A stretch of DNA of 64,000 bases, taken from AC-69 sp963751665 (GTDB taxonomy: Bacteria; Actinomycetota; UBA4738; HRBIN12). The stretch lies in assembly GCA_963751665.1 (NCBI GenBank), contig CAVVVF010000001.1, positions 744,001 through 808,000 of the forward strand. Direction: 5' to 3'. The position numbers were made by a program, and so were the translations under genes. Positions 34,700-44,799 of this stretch are shown here, one piece after another (the stretch's first letter is position 1; each line of letters opens with the position of its first letter). A model generated the notes under the pieces. It ran no database searches, was not told the origin of the DNA, and saw only the letters and a list, made by a program, of their open reading frames with translations.

Positions 34700-35865
34700 C
34701 TACTCCGACGAGGCGAAGACGTCCTCGGCGGCGGCCACCGCCGCGCCCCGCTTCACCGGGTACCCCAGCTTGTCCAGGGCGAGCTCCACGGCGGCGAGCC
34801 CCCGGATCATGTCGAGCCGGTCGTAGTACCCGAGGTGGCCGATGCGGAAGACCTTGCCCTTCAGCGGTCCCTGGCCCGGCGCCAGGATGATGCCGTCGTC
34901 GGCCCTAACCGTCGCGCAGATCCGGTCGGCGTCGATGCCCTCGGGGGCGCGGATGGCGGTCACCGTCCAGGCCCGCTCTGGGTCCTCGCCGAACAGGTCC
35001 AGGCCCAGGGCCCGGATGCCTTCCTTGATGGCTCGCGACAGCAGACGGTGCCGCGCGTACGCCGCCTCCGGCCCGTCCTGGTAGTACAGGCGGAGCGCCG
35101 CCTGGAGGCCCTGGACCACCGAGATGGCGGGGGTCCACGGGCTCTCCGGGTCCTTCAGGCCGTAGGACTGCTTGTACGAGGTCCAGTCGAAGTAGAACCG
35201 CGGGTTCTTCGCCTCGGCCTGCGCGGCCCATGCAGCCTCGGAGATAGCGGCGAACGCGAGGCCCGGCGAGGCCGACAGGGCCTTCTGCGACCCGCTGATC
35301 GCGACGTCGATCCCCCAGCCGTCGAAGTCGAACGGCACGGCCCCGAGCGACGACACGGCGTCGACCACCACCATCGCGCCGGCCGTCCTTCGCCGCGACG
35401 GGCGATCGACTCGATGTCGTGGACCACGCCGGTCGAGGTCTCGCTCTGGGTCAACAGCACGGCCTTCGCCGGAGCCTTCGCCAGGGCGGCCGCCACGTCG
35501 GCGGCCTTCACGGCCTGGCCCCACTCGTAGTCGATCGTCCGGACGTCGAGCCCGTAGGCCCGGGCGATCTTGGCGAACCGCTCCGCGAAGTAGCCGGCCA
35601 GCGGCACAAGGACCGCTTCACCGGGCGAGAAGCAGTTGGCCACGGCGGACTCGAGGCCACCGGTGCCCGAGGACGTGAAGATCAGGACGTCGGAGCCGGT
35701 GCGGTACAGGCGCTGGAGGCCCTCGGTCACCTCCCGCAACATCCGTCCGAAGCCGGGGCCCCGGTGGTACACGAGCGGGCTGGCCTGGGCCAGGTACACC
35801 TCGGGCGGGATCGGCGTCGGCCCGGGCGCCAGGATGATCTCGGGTCTGTCCACGATGCTGCTCAC
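34700..35865 (-). CDS. Class V aminotransferase, phosphoserine/alanine-glyoxylate type (frameshifted)
   Basis: PLP enzyme of about 388 residues. N-terminal block LAPGPTPIPPEVYLA and YHRGPGFGRMLREVTEGLQR, then the cofactor region FTSSGTGGLESAVANCFSPG. The frame changes near 35390, after TGVVHDIESIARRGE, and continues VVDAVSSLGAVPFDFDGWGI with the PLP lysine in ISGSQKALSASPGLAF. The family includes serine-glyoxylate and alanine-glyoxylate aminotransferases. Directly upstream of serA (4-base gap), it most likely supplies the phosphoserine transamination step, an assignment by context. Confidence 0.9.
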
Positions 35866-35946
35866 TCCTCCGGGGATCGCGCAGCGCGCGTGACGCGCCT
35901 CGGCCAGCGTATCATCCAGTGCCCGGCGCTTCGGCGCGACCGAGGG

Positions 35947-36168
35947 CTAGAACCGGAAGCTGTGGAAGACGTCCTCGGCGGGCTCACAGTCCCGCAGGTC
36001 CTCGGCGGAGAGCTCCGCCGGCTGGGGCGTCCGGCCCAGGATCCGGTCGACCAGCGACCGATGGCCGTTCCGGCGAGCGACCGCTTGCGCGACCTTGTCC
36101 ATGCGCGCCTCGTGGCGCTTCTTCTGCTGGTTCAGGTCGCACGGCAGGTGGCTGACGGTGGGGCCCAC
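35947..36168 (-). CDS. Small conserved-looking protein
   Basis: 73 residues from a GTG at 36168, two bases after the stop of the ferredoxin reductase. It has a basic helix (DLNQQKKRHEARMDKVAQAV) followed by SLVDRILGRTPQPAELSAED and ends DVFHSFRF. No family recognised. Its tight coupling to the Rieske-reductase gene suggests a related role, but nothing in the sequence shows which. Confidence 0.5.
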   Translation of the reverse strand: MGPTVSHLPCDLNQQKKRHEARMDKVAQAVARRNGHRSLVDRILGRTPQPAELSAEDLRDCEPAEDVFHSFRF

Positions 36169-36170
36169 GG

Positions 36171-37706
36171 TTACTCCTTCGGCGGGGCGAGCTTGCGGAG
36201 GTCGAACTCCGGGTCGGCGAGCAGCTTGGGGTCCGGTCGGACCTGAGCCTTGATGAGCGGCATCGAGCGGCGGACGTCGCGGGGCCAGTTCATGGTGAAC
36301 GTCGAGAGCAGCCGGCCGTCCTTCAGCAGGAAGGCAGCGAACCTCCGCTCCTCCAGGCTCCCTCGCACAACCATATCGTCCCACTCGGTGGCGAATCCGG
36401 CCATCTGGATGTTGGCGTCGTACTGATCCGACCAGAACCAGTGGGACGTCGTCGAACACCTCGGCCCGGCCCAGCATGTTGCGGGCGGCGGCCGCGCCCA
36501 TCTTCATCGCGTTGTCGAAGTGCTCGACGCGGATGCGCCCGAACACGGGATGGTCGTGGCTGGCCACGTCGCCCGCCGCGAAGACGCCGGGGACGTTGGT
36601 CTGAAGGGCCGGGTCGACCAGGATCCCGTTGTCCACGGCGATATCGGTCCCCTGCACCACGTCGGTCACGGGCTCGACGCCCACGCCCACCACCGCGAAA
36701 TCGGCCTCGATCGTCCTGCCCTCCTTCGTGTGCAGACGCCTCGAACCGCCCGTCGCCCTCGAACCGCCCGCGGCATCGCGGAAGAACATCTTCACCCCGT
36801 GGTCGCGGTGCAGCCCCTCCAGGACCCGCGCCGAGCTCGGCCCCCAGGACCCGCTGCAGAGCGGAGTCTCGGCGAACTCGACCACCGTGACGTCGACGCC
36901 CCGAGCTGCGGAGGGAGGCGGCCACCTCGGCCCCGATGAACCCCATGCCGACCAGCACGGCTTTGGCCCCCGGCACGGCCGCCGCCCTGATCGCGTCGGA
37001 ATCGGGGAGGTAGCGGAGGTCGTGGACACCCGGGAGGTCGAGGCCGGGCAATCGGGAACTTCCGGTTCCGGCAGCCCGTGGCGACGAGGAGCGAGTCGAA
37101 CGCGATCCGTTCGCCGCCCACGAGCTCGACGCTCCGGCCGGCGACGTCGATCCGGTCGGCGGTGTCCCCGAACCGGGTCTCGATCTGTTCTTCTCGTACA
37201 ACTCCGGCGGCCGGATGAACCGGGGCTCGATGCTGCTCGCCCCGCAGGTACTCCTTGGACAGCGGGGGCCGCTCGTACGGAGGATGGGGCTCCCGGCCGA
37301 TCAGCACCACGCGGCCGTCGAAGCCCTCCTCGCGAAGGGTGGCCGCCGCGGTGCCGCCGGCCATGTTGGCGCCGATGATCGAGGAAGGTCGGCAACGGCT
37401 ATCCAGGGCGACGAGCAGCTCGCCGCCCTCCTCACGCACCTCGAAGACGTCGATGGGCTCGGTGGCGGGGCCGTTCACGACCTCGCCGGAGGTGATGTCG
37501 AACTGGCTCCCGTGGCAGGGGCACTGGATCACCAGGCCGTCGAGCTCGCCCTCGGCCAGCGAGCACTGCTCGTGCGTGCAGATGTCGTCGAACGCGTGGA
37601 GGTTGCCGCCGACGTTCGCGATGGCCACTGTTCGGTCACCGACGGGGACCGCGGTGATCTCCCCTTCCCCGATCTCGCCGGCCCCGACCTTCACCCAGTC
37701 CGCCAT
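36171..37706 (-). CDS. Rieske ferredoxin joined to FAD-dependent ferredoxin reductase (frameshifted)
   Basis: Starts MADWVKVGAGEIGEGEITAV. Residues 40-65 carry the Rieske cluster motifs ICTHEQCSL (CxH) and CPCHGSQFD (CxxH). With no stop codon the frame runs through a short linker into SSIIGANMAGGTAAATLREE, the FAD site of BphA4-type reductases, then PPYERPPLSKEYLRGE. After shifts near 37050, 36900 and 36430 there follow AVLVGMGFIGAEVAASL (NAD site), NVPGVFAAGDVASHDHPVFG and the C-terminal WPRDVRRSMPLIKAQVR. It moves electrons from NAD(P)H to a Rieske centre, as for multicomponent oxygenases or P450s. A frameshift could have fused two genes, since a TTG at 37395 would start the reductase in another frame. 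Confidence 0.82.
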
Positions 37707-37802
37707 GAGGTGGTTCCCCCTTCCTCGCGTTCCGCTCGCTGTCTGATGACACGCGGCCCCACAGCATAGGCCAAGCGTTGCGGACGGCCGGGCCCGTTCG
37801 TG

Positions 37803-39077
37803 CTAATCGGGCGAGCTCCCCTCCCGACGGCGGGCCAGGAGGTCCGGGGTCAGGTATCCCAGGCCGACCACCACGTACATGCCGAACAGGATCAGGAAGC
37901 CCTCCCGGAACCCGAGCGGCAGCATCGCGGGGATGAGCGCGCCGACCACCCACGACAGCTGGAACACAACTTCGTACCTGACGAACACGCGGCCATGCGC
38001 TCCCCCCGGCGCGAGCTGCTGCATGAGGCTCTGAAAAGCCAGGCGCCCGAGCTCGCTCGAGGCTCCGGCGACGAGGGCGAACGCGGTGAGGATCGGCAGC
38101 GAGAACGCGACGAACGCGAGGAACGCGCCGATCCCGGCCGCGACGATGCATGCGACCACCACGGCCTCCTCCCGGAGCGAGACCGGAAGCCGGGGGGCGA
38201 TCACGTCGCCCAGGAAGCTGCCCAGCGCTGCCGCGCCGGCGAGCACGGCGAACCAGTAGGTCGGCTCGCCACTTCGACGGAGGGCGAACGCGATGGAGAA
38301 GAACAGGAACCCGTTGGCGGCCCGGAGCCCGGCGCCCCCGATGGCGGGGGCGGCGAGCTGCGGGATGGCCCCCAGCCTGCTCACCTGGCCCCGACGTCGA
38401 GGCACCTGTGGGTGCGGCAGCCGGAGGTTCAGGAGCGAGGCGACCGTGTAGGCGGCCGCCGCGCCGTACAGCGCGGCGGCCGCCCCTCCCAACTTGAACA
38501 GCAGGATGCCCGGCGCCGCGGCCAACGCCGCGCCGCCGACGGCGATCCGTCCGAGGCGCGCGTTCGCCCGCACCAATCCCTCGTCCGGCCCGGCGTACGC
38601 CATGACCAGCCCGTTCCTCGTGATCGCGTGGACCTTCGACAGGACCAGGACGGCGAACGCGAACGGGTACAGCAGCAACGTGTTGAACCGCGGCGCCGCG
38701 ATCACGCAGACCAGCGCCCGTCCCGCCGCCGACGCGAGCGAGATGGCGCGCCGGGGACCGGCCCGGTCCAGGAGCGGGACGAGGAGCGGCCCGGCCACCG
38801 CGAGCGGCGCCAGCGTGAGCCCGAGGTACAGCGCCACCTTGGCCCGGGCCTCGCCAACCGGGACGTTGAAGAAGATGGAGCCGGCCAGGGCGATGGCCAC
38901 CATGGCGTCGCCGGCCGCGCTGGCAAGGTGGACGATCGAATAGGTGTCGAGCGGATCGTCGGAGAGCCACAGCCGCCGGATGGGCCGGACGATCAGGCTC
39001 TCCAGCATCGATGCCAGGCCGAGGAGGATGAGCTGCCACCACGGGTAGCGTTTCGGCTCCTGGCCGCTCCCCCGCAT
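37803..39077 (-). CDS. MFS-like multi-spanning membrane protein
   Basis: About 424 residues with ten to twelve hydrophobic stretches. The ATG at 39077 (MRGSGQEPKRYPWW) is chosen, because the earlier in-frame start at 39158 would overlap the gatB end and has no homology. Recognisable are LVRANARLGRIAVGGAALAA and VFVRYEVVFQLSWVVGALIP, a pattern shared by MFS transporters of uncertain substrate. No catalytic motif is seen. It is downstream of gatB on the same strand, 19 bases past its stop. Likely exports an unknown compound. Confidence 0.75.
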   Translation of the reverse strand: MRGSGQEPKRYPWWQLILLGLASMLESLIVRPIRRLWLSDDPLDTYSIVHLASAAGDAMVAIALAGSIFFNVPVGEARAKVALYLGLTLAPLAVAGPLLVPLLDRAGPRRAISLASAAGRALVCVIAAPRFNTLLLYPFAFAVLVLSKVHAITRNGLVMAYAGPDEGLVRANARLGRIAVGGAALAAAPGILLFKLGGAAAALYGAAAAYTVASLLNLRLPHPQVPRRRGQVSRLGAIPQLAAPAIGGAGLRAANGFLFFSIAFALRRSGEPTYWFAVLAGAAALGSFLGDVIAPRLPVSLREEAVVVACIVAAGIGAFLAFVAFSLPILTAFALVAGASSELGRLAFQSLMQQLAPGGAHGRVFVRYEVVFQLSWVVGALIPAMLPLGFREGFLILFGMYVVVGLGYLTPDLLARRREGSSPD

Positions 39078-39096
39078 CGGCCGGCCCGGCCGGACC

Positions 39097-40554
39097 TCAG
39101 GACCCCGAGAGCTTGGCGCGGAGCAGCTCCTGGACGGTCCGAACGTTCGCCGCGCCACGGGACTTCTTCATCACCTGGCCCACCAGGAAGTTGATCGCGC
39201 CGTCCTTCCCGGCCCGGAACTGCTCCACGGGCTCCGGGTTCTCGGCGATGGCCTCCACCACCCAGGCCTCGAGGGCGGACGTGTCGGTGACCTGCCGCAG
39301 CCCTCGGGTCTCCACGATCTCCTGGATTGGCTTGCCGGTCTCGAAGGCCTCCTCCAGGACCTGCTTGGCCGCGGTGACGGAGATCGTCGCCTCCTCGACC
39401 AGGCGGATCAGGTCCGCGATGTGCTGGGGGGTGACCTTGCTCTCGGGCAGCTCGATCCTGGCCTTGTTCAACAGCCCCGAGAGGTCCTGCGTCATCCAGT
39501 TGGCCACGGTCGTGGCTGGAGCCCCGAGGTCGACCGCCTCCTCCAGGAAGTCGGCGGTGGCCTTCGACGCGCCCACGAGCGCCGCCTGCTTCGGGGCCAG
39601 GGCGAGCTCGCGTTCGAACCGGGCTCGGCGGGCCGCGGGGAGCTCGGGGAGCGAGCCGCGGATCCGCTCGACCCACTCCATGTCGGGCTCGAGCGGTGGG
39701 AGGTCCGGCTCCGGGAAGTAGCGGTAGTCGAACGCCTCCTCCTTGGAACGCAGTGTGTGCGTGCTGCCCTTGCCCTCGTCGAAGTGGCGAGTCTCCTGGA
39801 CCAGCGGCTGGCCCGCGCGGAGCGCAGCGACCTGGCGTTCCTGCTCGTACTTCAGGGCTCGTTCGAGCGAGCGGACCGAGTTCAGGTTCTTGATCTCGAC
39901 CTTCGTGCCGTACTCGGAGGAGCCTTCCGGGCGGACCGAGATGTTCGCGTCGCAGCGGAGCGACCCCTCCTCCATCCGCACGTCCGACACGTCGAGGGCC
40001 TCGAGCGTGGCTCGGACCTCGTTGAAGTACGCGCGGGCCTCCTCCGGCGAGCGGATGTCCGGCTCGGACACGACCTCCACGAGCGGAACGCCGGCCCGGT
40101 TGTAGTCGATCAGCGCGTACTCGGCCTGCGCGATGCGCCCGGACGCCCCGGCGTGGGTGGTCTTCCCGGTGTCCTCCTCCATGTGCACCCTGGTGATGCC
40201 GATCCGCCGCGTCTCCCCATCGACCTGCACGTCGAGATGTCCCTTGATGCAGATGGGAAGGTCGTACTGGGAGATCTGGAAGTTCTTCGGCATGTCCGGG
40301 TAGAAGTAGTTCTTCCGGTGGAACAGCGAGTAGCGGGCGATCTCGCAGTCCAGGGCCAGGCCGATCCGCACGATGTACTCGATGGCGCGCTCGTTCGGCA
40401 CGGGGAGCGAGCCGGGAAGGCCCAGGCACACCGGGCAGACGTTGGTATTCGGCGGGGCCCCGAACTCGTTGCGGCAGCCGCAGAACATCTTCGTGCGCGT
40501 CGACAGCTCGACGTGGCACTCAAGGCCGATGACGGTCTCGAATTCCTCGTTCAT
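39097..40554 (-). CDS. gatB: Asp/Glu-tRNA(Asn/Gln) amidotransferase subunit B
   Basis: 485 residues, the tRNA-binding and kinase-like subunit of GatCAB, which makes Gln-tRNA or Asn-tRNA from mischarged tRNAs. Start MNEEFETVIGLECHVELSTR at 40554. The zinc/N-terminal block CGCRNEFGAPPNTNVCPVC and PVPNERAIEYIVRIGLALDC are typical; later SLRCDANISVRPEGSSEYGT and FDYRYFPEPDLPPL also match. Ends RTVQELLRAKLSGS. No frameshift. It is separated from gatA by the convergently transcribed EamA gene, so gatCA and gatB are not one transcript here. Confidence 0.96.
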   Translation of the reverse strand: MNEEFETVIGLECHVELSTRTKMFCGCRNEFGAPPNTNVCPVCLGLPGSLPVPNERAIEYIVRIGLALDCEIARYSLFHRKNYFYPDMPKNFQISQYDLPICIKGHLDVQVDGETRRIGITRVHMEEDTGKTTHAGASGRIAQAEYALIDYNRAGVPLVEVVSEPDIRSPEEARAYFNEVRATLEALDVSDVRMEEGSLRCDANISVRPEGSSEYGTKVEIKNLNSVRSLERALKYEQERQVAALRAGQPLVQETRHFDEGKGSTHTLRSKEEAFDYRYFPEPDLPPLEPDMEWVERIRGSLPELPAARRARFERELALAPKQAALVGASKATADFLEEAVDLGAPATTVANWMTQDLSGLLNKARIELPESKVTPQHIADLIRLVEEATISVTAAKQVLEEAFETGKPIQEIVETRGLRQVTDTSALEAWVVEAIAENPEPVEQFRAGKDGAINFLVGQVMKKSRGAANVRTVQELLRAKLSGS

Positions 40555-40612
40555 GCGAGAGGTGAGCTTAGCGGCTCCCCGCCCTGACCCGCCGCCCCCT
40601 ATCCTGTCGCGC

Positions 40613-41680
40613 ATGACCCGGACGGCAGGACCAGCCACCCTCCGGGCCAACCCTCCGCTTGTGTGGGTGGCGCTCGGGGCCGTCTACGTCGTCTGGGGAA
40701 CCACCTACTTCGCCATCCGCATCGTCAACCAGACGATGCCGCCCCTGCTGTCGGCCTCCGTCAGGTTCCTGATCGCGGGGGCGGTGATGTTCACGTGGAC
40801 CATCCGACGGGGGGACCGGGAGGGCGACCGTCCCGGTCTCCGCCAGTGGCGCGCCGCCGCCATCGTCGGCGCCGCCCTCCTCCTCGGCGGCAACGGCGGC
40901 GTGGTATGGGCCGAGCGGATCGTTCCCTCTGGCATCGTGGCGCTGATCATCGCCCTGGTCCCGCTGTGGATGGCGCTGATCGACCGGGTGTTGCTCAAGC
41001 GCCGCCTCCGGGTGCCGACGGTCGTCGGGCTCACCACGGGGTTCGCGGGGGCGGCGCTCCTCGTCGGCGGCTCGGCGAGCGGCGGCAAGGTGGACCTCAC
41101 CGGCATGCTGTTCGCCGTGGGGGCCTCGCTCAGCTGGGCGTCGGGATCTCTGTACTCGCGCCACGCTCCGCTCCCCAAGCGTCCGTTCGTGGGCGTGGGG
41201 ATGGAGATGCTGTGCGGGGGCGCGGCCCTGGGGATCGTGGCGATCCTTGCGGGCGAGCTCGGCGACATCCATCCCGAGCGGTTCTCGACGGCCTCGCTCC
41301 TCGCGCTCGGCTACCTGATCGCGTTCGGCTCGTTCGCCGGCCTTGGTTCCTACCTGTGGCTGCTGCGGAACGCGCGGACGTCGCTCGTCTCGACCTACGC
41401 CTACGTGAACCCGGTGGTCGCGGTGTTCCTGGGGTGGGCGTTCCTGTCGGAGCCGATCGGCCTGCGCACCGTGGTGGCCGGCGCCATCGTCCTGGGGTCG
41501 GTGGCGCTGATCATCGCCTCGGGGGAGGCCACGGCCGCGCCGGAGGCGACCTCAGGCGGCGAGGTCGCCCAGGAGGGGCGGGACGGCGTCGAAGGCGAGC
41601 TCGCCCTCGAGGGCGTGGGCCACCCGGAGAAGGAGCGCCTCCCCGAGGACCGGCGCCGTGATCTGGAGCCCGACGGGTAG
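40613..41680 (+). CDS. EamA/DMT-family transporter
   Basis: 355 residues with about ten membrane segments in two EamA repeats: WVALGAVYVVWGTTYFAIRI with ADALGLAWAERI-like second helix VVWAERIVPSGIVALIIALV, and the second repeat starting DLTGMLFAVGASLSWASGSL and ending NARTSLVSTYAYVNPVVAVF. These drug/metabolite transporters export amino acids or nucleotides; substrate unknown. Start ATG at 40613. After the last helix the frame continues about 45 hydrophilic codons into the gatA coding region on the other strand (41552-41680), which gives an unusual tail-to-tail overlap; the family's end would be near 41525. Confidence 0.88.
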   Translation: MTRTAGPATLRANPPLVWVALGAVYVVWGTTYFAIRIVNQTMPPLLSASVRFLIAGAVMFTWTIRRGDREGDRPGLRQWRAAAIVGAALLLGGNGGVVWAERIVPSGIVALIIALVPLWMALIDRVLLKRRLRVPTVVGLTTGFAGAALLVGGSASGGKVDLTGMLFAVGASLSWASGSLYSRHAPLPKRPFVGVGMEMLCGGAALGIVAILAGELGDIHPERFSTASLLALGYLIAFGSFAGLGSYLWLLRNARTSLVSTYAYVNPVVAVFLGWAFLSEPIGLRTVVAGAIVLGSVALIIASGEATAAPEATSGGEVAQEGRDGVEGELALEGVGHPEKERLPEDRRRDLEPDG

Positions 41681-43025
41681 GCCCGCGTCGTCCAGGCCGG
41701 ACGGGATCGAGATCCCCGGCACGCCGGCCAGGTTCGCCGGGATCGTGAACACGTCGGAGAGGTACATCGCCAGCGGGTCGTCGGCCCTCTCGCCGATCCG
41801 AAAGGCGGTAGTGGGCGAGGTCGGCGACACCAGGACGTCGAAGGACTCGAAGGCCCGCTCGTAATCCCGGATGATCAGCGTGCGCACCTTCTGGGCCTGT
41901 CCGTAATAGGCCTCGTAGTAGCCCGGCCGAGAGCGCGTACGTGCCGAGCATGATGCGCCGCTTGACCTCCGGGCCGAAGCCGGCGCCTCGCGTCCTGGCC
42001 ATCATCTGGATCGAGTCCTCGCCCGGGACCCGCAGTCCGTACCGGACCCCGTCGTACCGGGCCAGGTTCGACGACGCCTCGGACGGGGCGATCAGGTAGT
42101 ACGCCGACAGCGCGTAATCGGCATGCGGGAGCGAGGCCTCCCCGACCGATGCCCCGATGTTCGACAGCCGGTCCAGCGCGGACTGGACGCTTCCCCGCAC
42201 GCCCGGCTGCACGCCTTCGCCGAAGGCTTCCTTCACCACCCCGACCCGGAGCCCGGCCACGCCGTCGTCCAAGCCGTGGGTGTAGTCGTCCACCGTTCGG
42301 TCCAGGCTGGTGGCGTCCATCGGATCCCTGCCGGCGATAGCCGACAGCAGGATCGCCGCGTCCCGCACGCTCCGGGTGAAGGTCCCGACGGTGTCGAGCG
42401 ACGAGGCGAACGCGATGAGGCCGTACCGAGAGATCAACCCGTACGTCGGCTTCAGACCCACCACCCCGCACAGCGACGCGGGTTGGCGAACCGAGCCTCC
42501 GGTGTCGGTCCCCAGGGCCCACACGGCCTCCCCCGCGGCCACCGCCGCCGCCGACCCGCCCGACGATCCCCCCGGCACCGTCTCGAGGCCCCACGGATTG
42601 TGGACGGGGCCGAACGCGGAGTTCTCGTTCGACGAGCCCATGGCGAACTCATCGCAGTTGGTCTTCCCCAGGAGCACCGAGCCGGCCGCGGCCAGCCGGG
42701 CCCACGGCGTGCAGTCGAACGGGGGCACGTAGGTCTCCAGGATCTTCGACCCGCACGTCGTGGTGATGTCCTTGGTGGACAGGATGTCCTTCAAGGCGAT
42801 GGGGATGCCGGCGGCGGGCGGCGCATCGCCCGCGGCGATGCGCGCGTCCGCCGCAGCCGCCCGCTCCCGCGCAAGCTCGGGCGTCCGCGCGAGGAACGCG
42901 CGGACGCGCCCGTCCAGGGCATCGATCCGGGCCAGGCACGACTCGGTGAGCTCCGCGCTCGAGGTCTGGCCGGCCCGGAGCTTCGCGGCCAGGTCGGTCG
43001 CGGTGAGGTCGCAGAGCTCGGCCAC
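41552..43025 (-). CDS. gatA: Asp/Glu-tRNA(Asn/Gln) amidotransferase subunit A (frameshifted)
   Basis: About 491 residues, the amidase subunit that releases ammonia from glutamine. Start MAELCDLTATDLAAKLRAGQ two bases after gatC. The Ser-Ser-Lys triad is visible: lysine in GIPIALKDILSTKDI, serines in GGSSGGSAAAVAAGEAV and GTDTGGSVRQPASLCG. A single frame change near 41910 lies between RIMLGTYALSAG and QKVRTLIIRDYERAFESFDV; the C-terminus PVGLQITAPVLGEALLLRVA is normal. Probable sequencing indel in an essential gene. The 3' end overlaps the EamA gene by 129 bases. Confidence 0.95.
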
Positions 43026-43027
43026 CG

Positions 43028-43318
43028 CTAGCCGACCTCCACGATCGGCGGGACCTTGAACCGGTCACCCTCCCGCTCGGGCGCGTTGGCCAGCGCCTCC
43101 TCGCGAGAGAGCGACGGCGTCGGCTCGTCGGGCCGCAGCACGTTCGCCCGAGGGATCGCATAGGCCGTGGGCGGGACGTCGGCCGCCGCCACCTCGCCCA
43201 CCTTCGCCGCGTGTTCGAGGATCAACCCGAGCTGTGCCCTCAGCCGTTCCTTCTCCTCCGCGCTGAGGTCGAGCCGGGCCAGCTTGGCCACGTGGTCGAT
43301 GTCGATCTCGACCGGCAT
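43028..43318 (-). CDS. gatC: Asp/Glu-tRNA(Asn/Gln) amidotransferase subunit C
   Basis: 96 residues, the small stabilising subunit of GatCAB. It begins MPVEIDIDHVAKLARLDLSA and continues HAAKVGEVAAADVPPTAYAI and RPDEPTPSLSREEALANAPE, the usual GatC pattern. Directly upstream of gatA with a 2-base gap, a normal operon. Twelve bases separate it from the HD-GYP gene upstream, so it may also be read from that promoter. Confidence 0.95.
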   Translation of the reverse strand: MPVEIDIDHVAKLARLDLSAEEKERLRAQLGLILEHAAKVGEVAAADVPPTAYAIPRANVLRPDEPTPSLSREEALANAPEREGDRFKVPPIVEVG

Positions 43319-43329
43319 GGCCCGCCAGT

Positions 43330-44799
43330 CTAGTGGGCGCTGTGGGTGTCCACGTAGCCAGGCGGCGGCGTCTCACCGGGAGCGGGCTCGTGGACCAGCC
43401 CGGGCCCCTGGTCCACCGGCGGTGGCACGTCGAAGCGTCCCGAGGCGAGCAGGGACAGCATGTCGATCCCCACCTCCACAGGATCGATCGTCCGGACCAC
43501 CGTCCACCGGAACGAGCCCTCGGGCTTCTTCTCCGACAGGTCGATCTCCAAGGTTTCCGCTGCGTTGCCCTGCGGGTCGAGGACCAGCCGGATCATGGGG
43601 CGTCCCAGCGCGCGCTCGTGGTTCCGCACGACCACGCCGATCTCGCCGGTCGAGAGCTGGACCAGCGACCCCACGGGGAACAGCCCCACGAGCCGGACGA
43701 AGGTCCGGACCACACGGGGGTCGAACGAGCGGCCCGCCCCGGCCTGCAGGATGGACAGGGCCTGGCGCCGCTCCTCGGGCTTTCGATAGGAACGCTTGCT
43801 GGTGAGCGCGTCGAAGCAGTCGGCCACGGCCACGATCCGGGACGGCAGGGACGGCACGCGGCCACTGGACAACGATGGATAGCCCGACCCGTCGAACTTG
43901 GCGTGATGCTCCAGGACGATCGAGACCGCGGGGTGGAGGGGATCGCGCGTGGTCACGGCGACCAGCCCGGCCCCGTCCACAGGATGACGCTGGATCAGCC
44001 GCCACTGCTCTTCGTCCAGCATCCCGTCGTACTGGAGCACCTCACGCGGCACCTTCACCTTGCCCACGTCGTGCAGCAGCCCGCCGATCCCGAGCGCGAT
44101 CGACTGCTCGTGGGACAGGCCGATGGCCCGAGCAAGGGCCAGCGAGAGGATGCAGACGTTCACCATGTGGTGGTACGTGTACTCGTCGTAGGACTTCACC
44201 GTGGTCAGCAGCAAGGCTTGGGCCGGGTCCTCGGAGATCAGCTCGGCGAGGTGCTCGGTGAGGCGCACGGTGGCGTCCAGGTCCGCCGGACGCCCCGCCA
44301 GCAGCCGGGCCGCGGTCTGGCGGAGGAGCTCCAGCCCGGCGGCGTAGCTCTGGAGGAGCTCGGACATCCCGGAGACCTCGGCATCGGGGACGACCGGGGT
44401 GGCCCGGTTCACGCCCACCCACGTGAGCTCGCTCTCGGCGGCCTTTTCCCCCATCAGCAGCCGAAGCAAGGCGTCGGCATCGGCCCGGGACACGCCGGGG
44501 CGGAACTCGAGGGAGCGGACGCCGGAGTCGGTCATCGTCTGCGCCAGGCGGTTCAGGGTGAGCGACTCCCACGCGAGCAGGGTGGGGCCCATATAGAAGT
44601 TGCCATCCGACACGAACAGGACCACCGGCCGGCCTCTCGCATCGCACAGCTCGCCGATGCGTCCGGTGAGGTCCGCGGCGGTCTCCATCCGCTTGGGATG
44701 CTCATTCGGGTACAAGGCGTAGACCTGCCGCGCGGCTGAGAGCGTCCGCAGGAACTCCCGGAATTTCACGATCTCGATCTCCGGCGTCGGCGAGCTCAT
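43330..44799 (-). CDS. HD-GYP domain protein
   Basis: 489 residues. The C-terminal half (about residues 200-350) is an HD-GYP domain, which usually hydrolyses cyclic di-GMP: LLHDVGKVKVPREVLQYDG (HD motif), QRHPVDGAGLVAVTTRDPLH, EHHAKFDGSGYPSLSSGR (GYP motif) and PSRIVAVADCFDALTSKRSY. The first 190 residues are a helical region of unknown kind. ATG at 44799 overlaps the stop of the HEAT gene (ATGA), so the two proteins are translationally coupled. The HD-GYP region keeps its metal-binding histidines and aspartates. There is no transmembrane segment. A second messenger or sensor role is likely. Confidence 0.92.
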   Translation of the reverse strand: MSSPTPEIEIVKFREFLRTLSAARQVYALYPNEHPKRMETAADLTGRIGELCDARGRPVVLFVSDGNFYMGPTLLAWESLTLNRLAQTMTDSGVRSLEFRPGVSRADADALLRLLMGEKAAESELTWVGVNRATPVVPDAEVSGMSELLQSYAAGLELLRQTAARLLAGRPADLDATVRLTEHLAELISEDPAQALLLTTVKSYDEYTYHHMVNVCILSLALARAIGLSHEQSIALGIGGLLHDVGKVKVPREVLQYDGMLDEEQWRLIQRHPVDGAGLVAVTTRDPLHPAVSIVLEHHAKFDGSGYPSLSSGRVPSLPSRIVAVADCFDALTSKRSYRKPEERRQALSILQAGAGRSFDPRVVRTFVRLVGLFPVGSLVQLSTGEIGVVVRNHERALGRPMIRLVLDPQGNAAETLEIDLSEKKPEGSFRWTVVRTIDPVEVGIDMLSLLASGRFDVPPPVDQGPGLVHEPAPGETPPPGYVDTHSAH

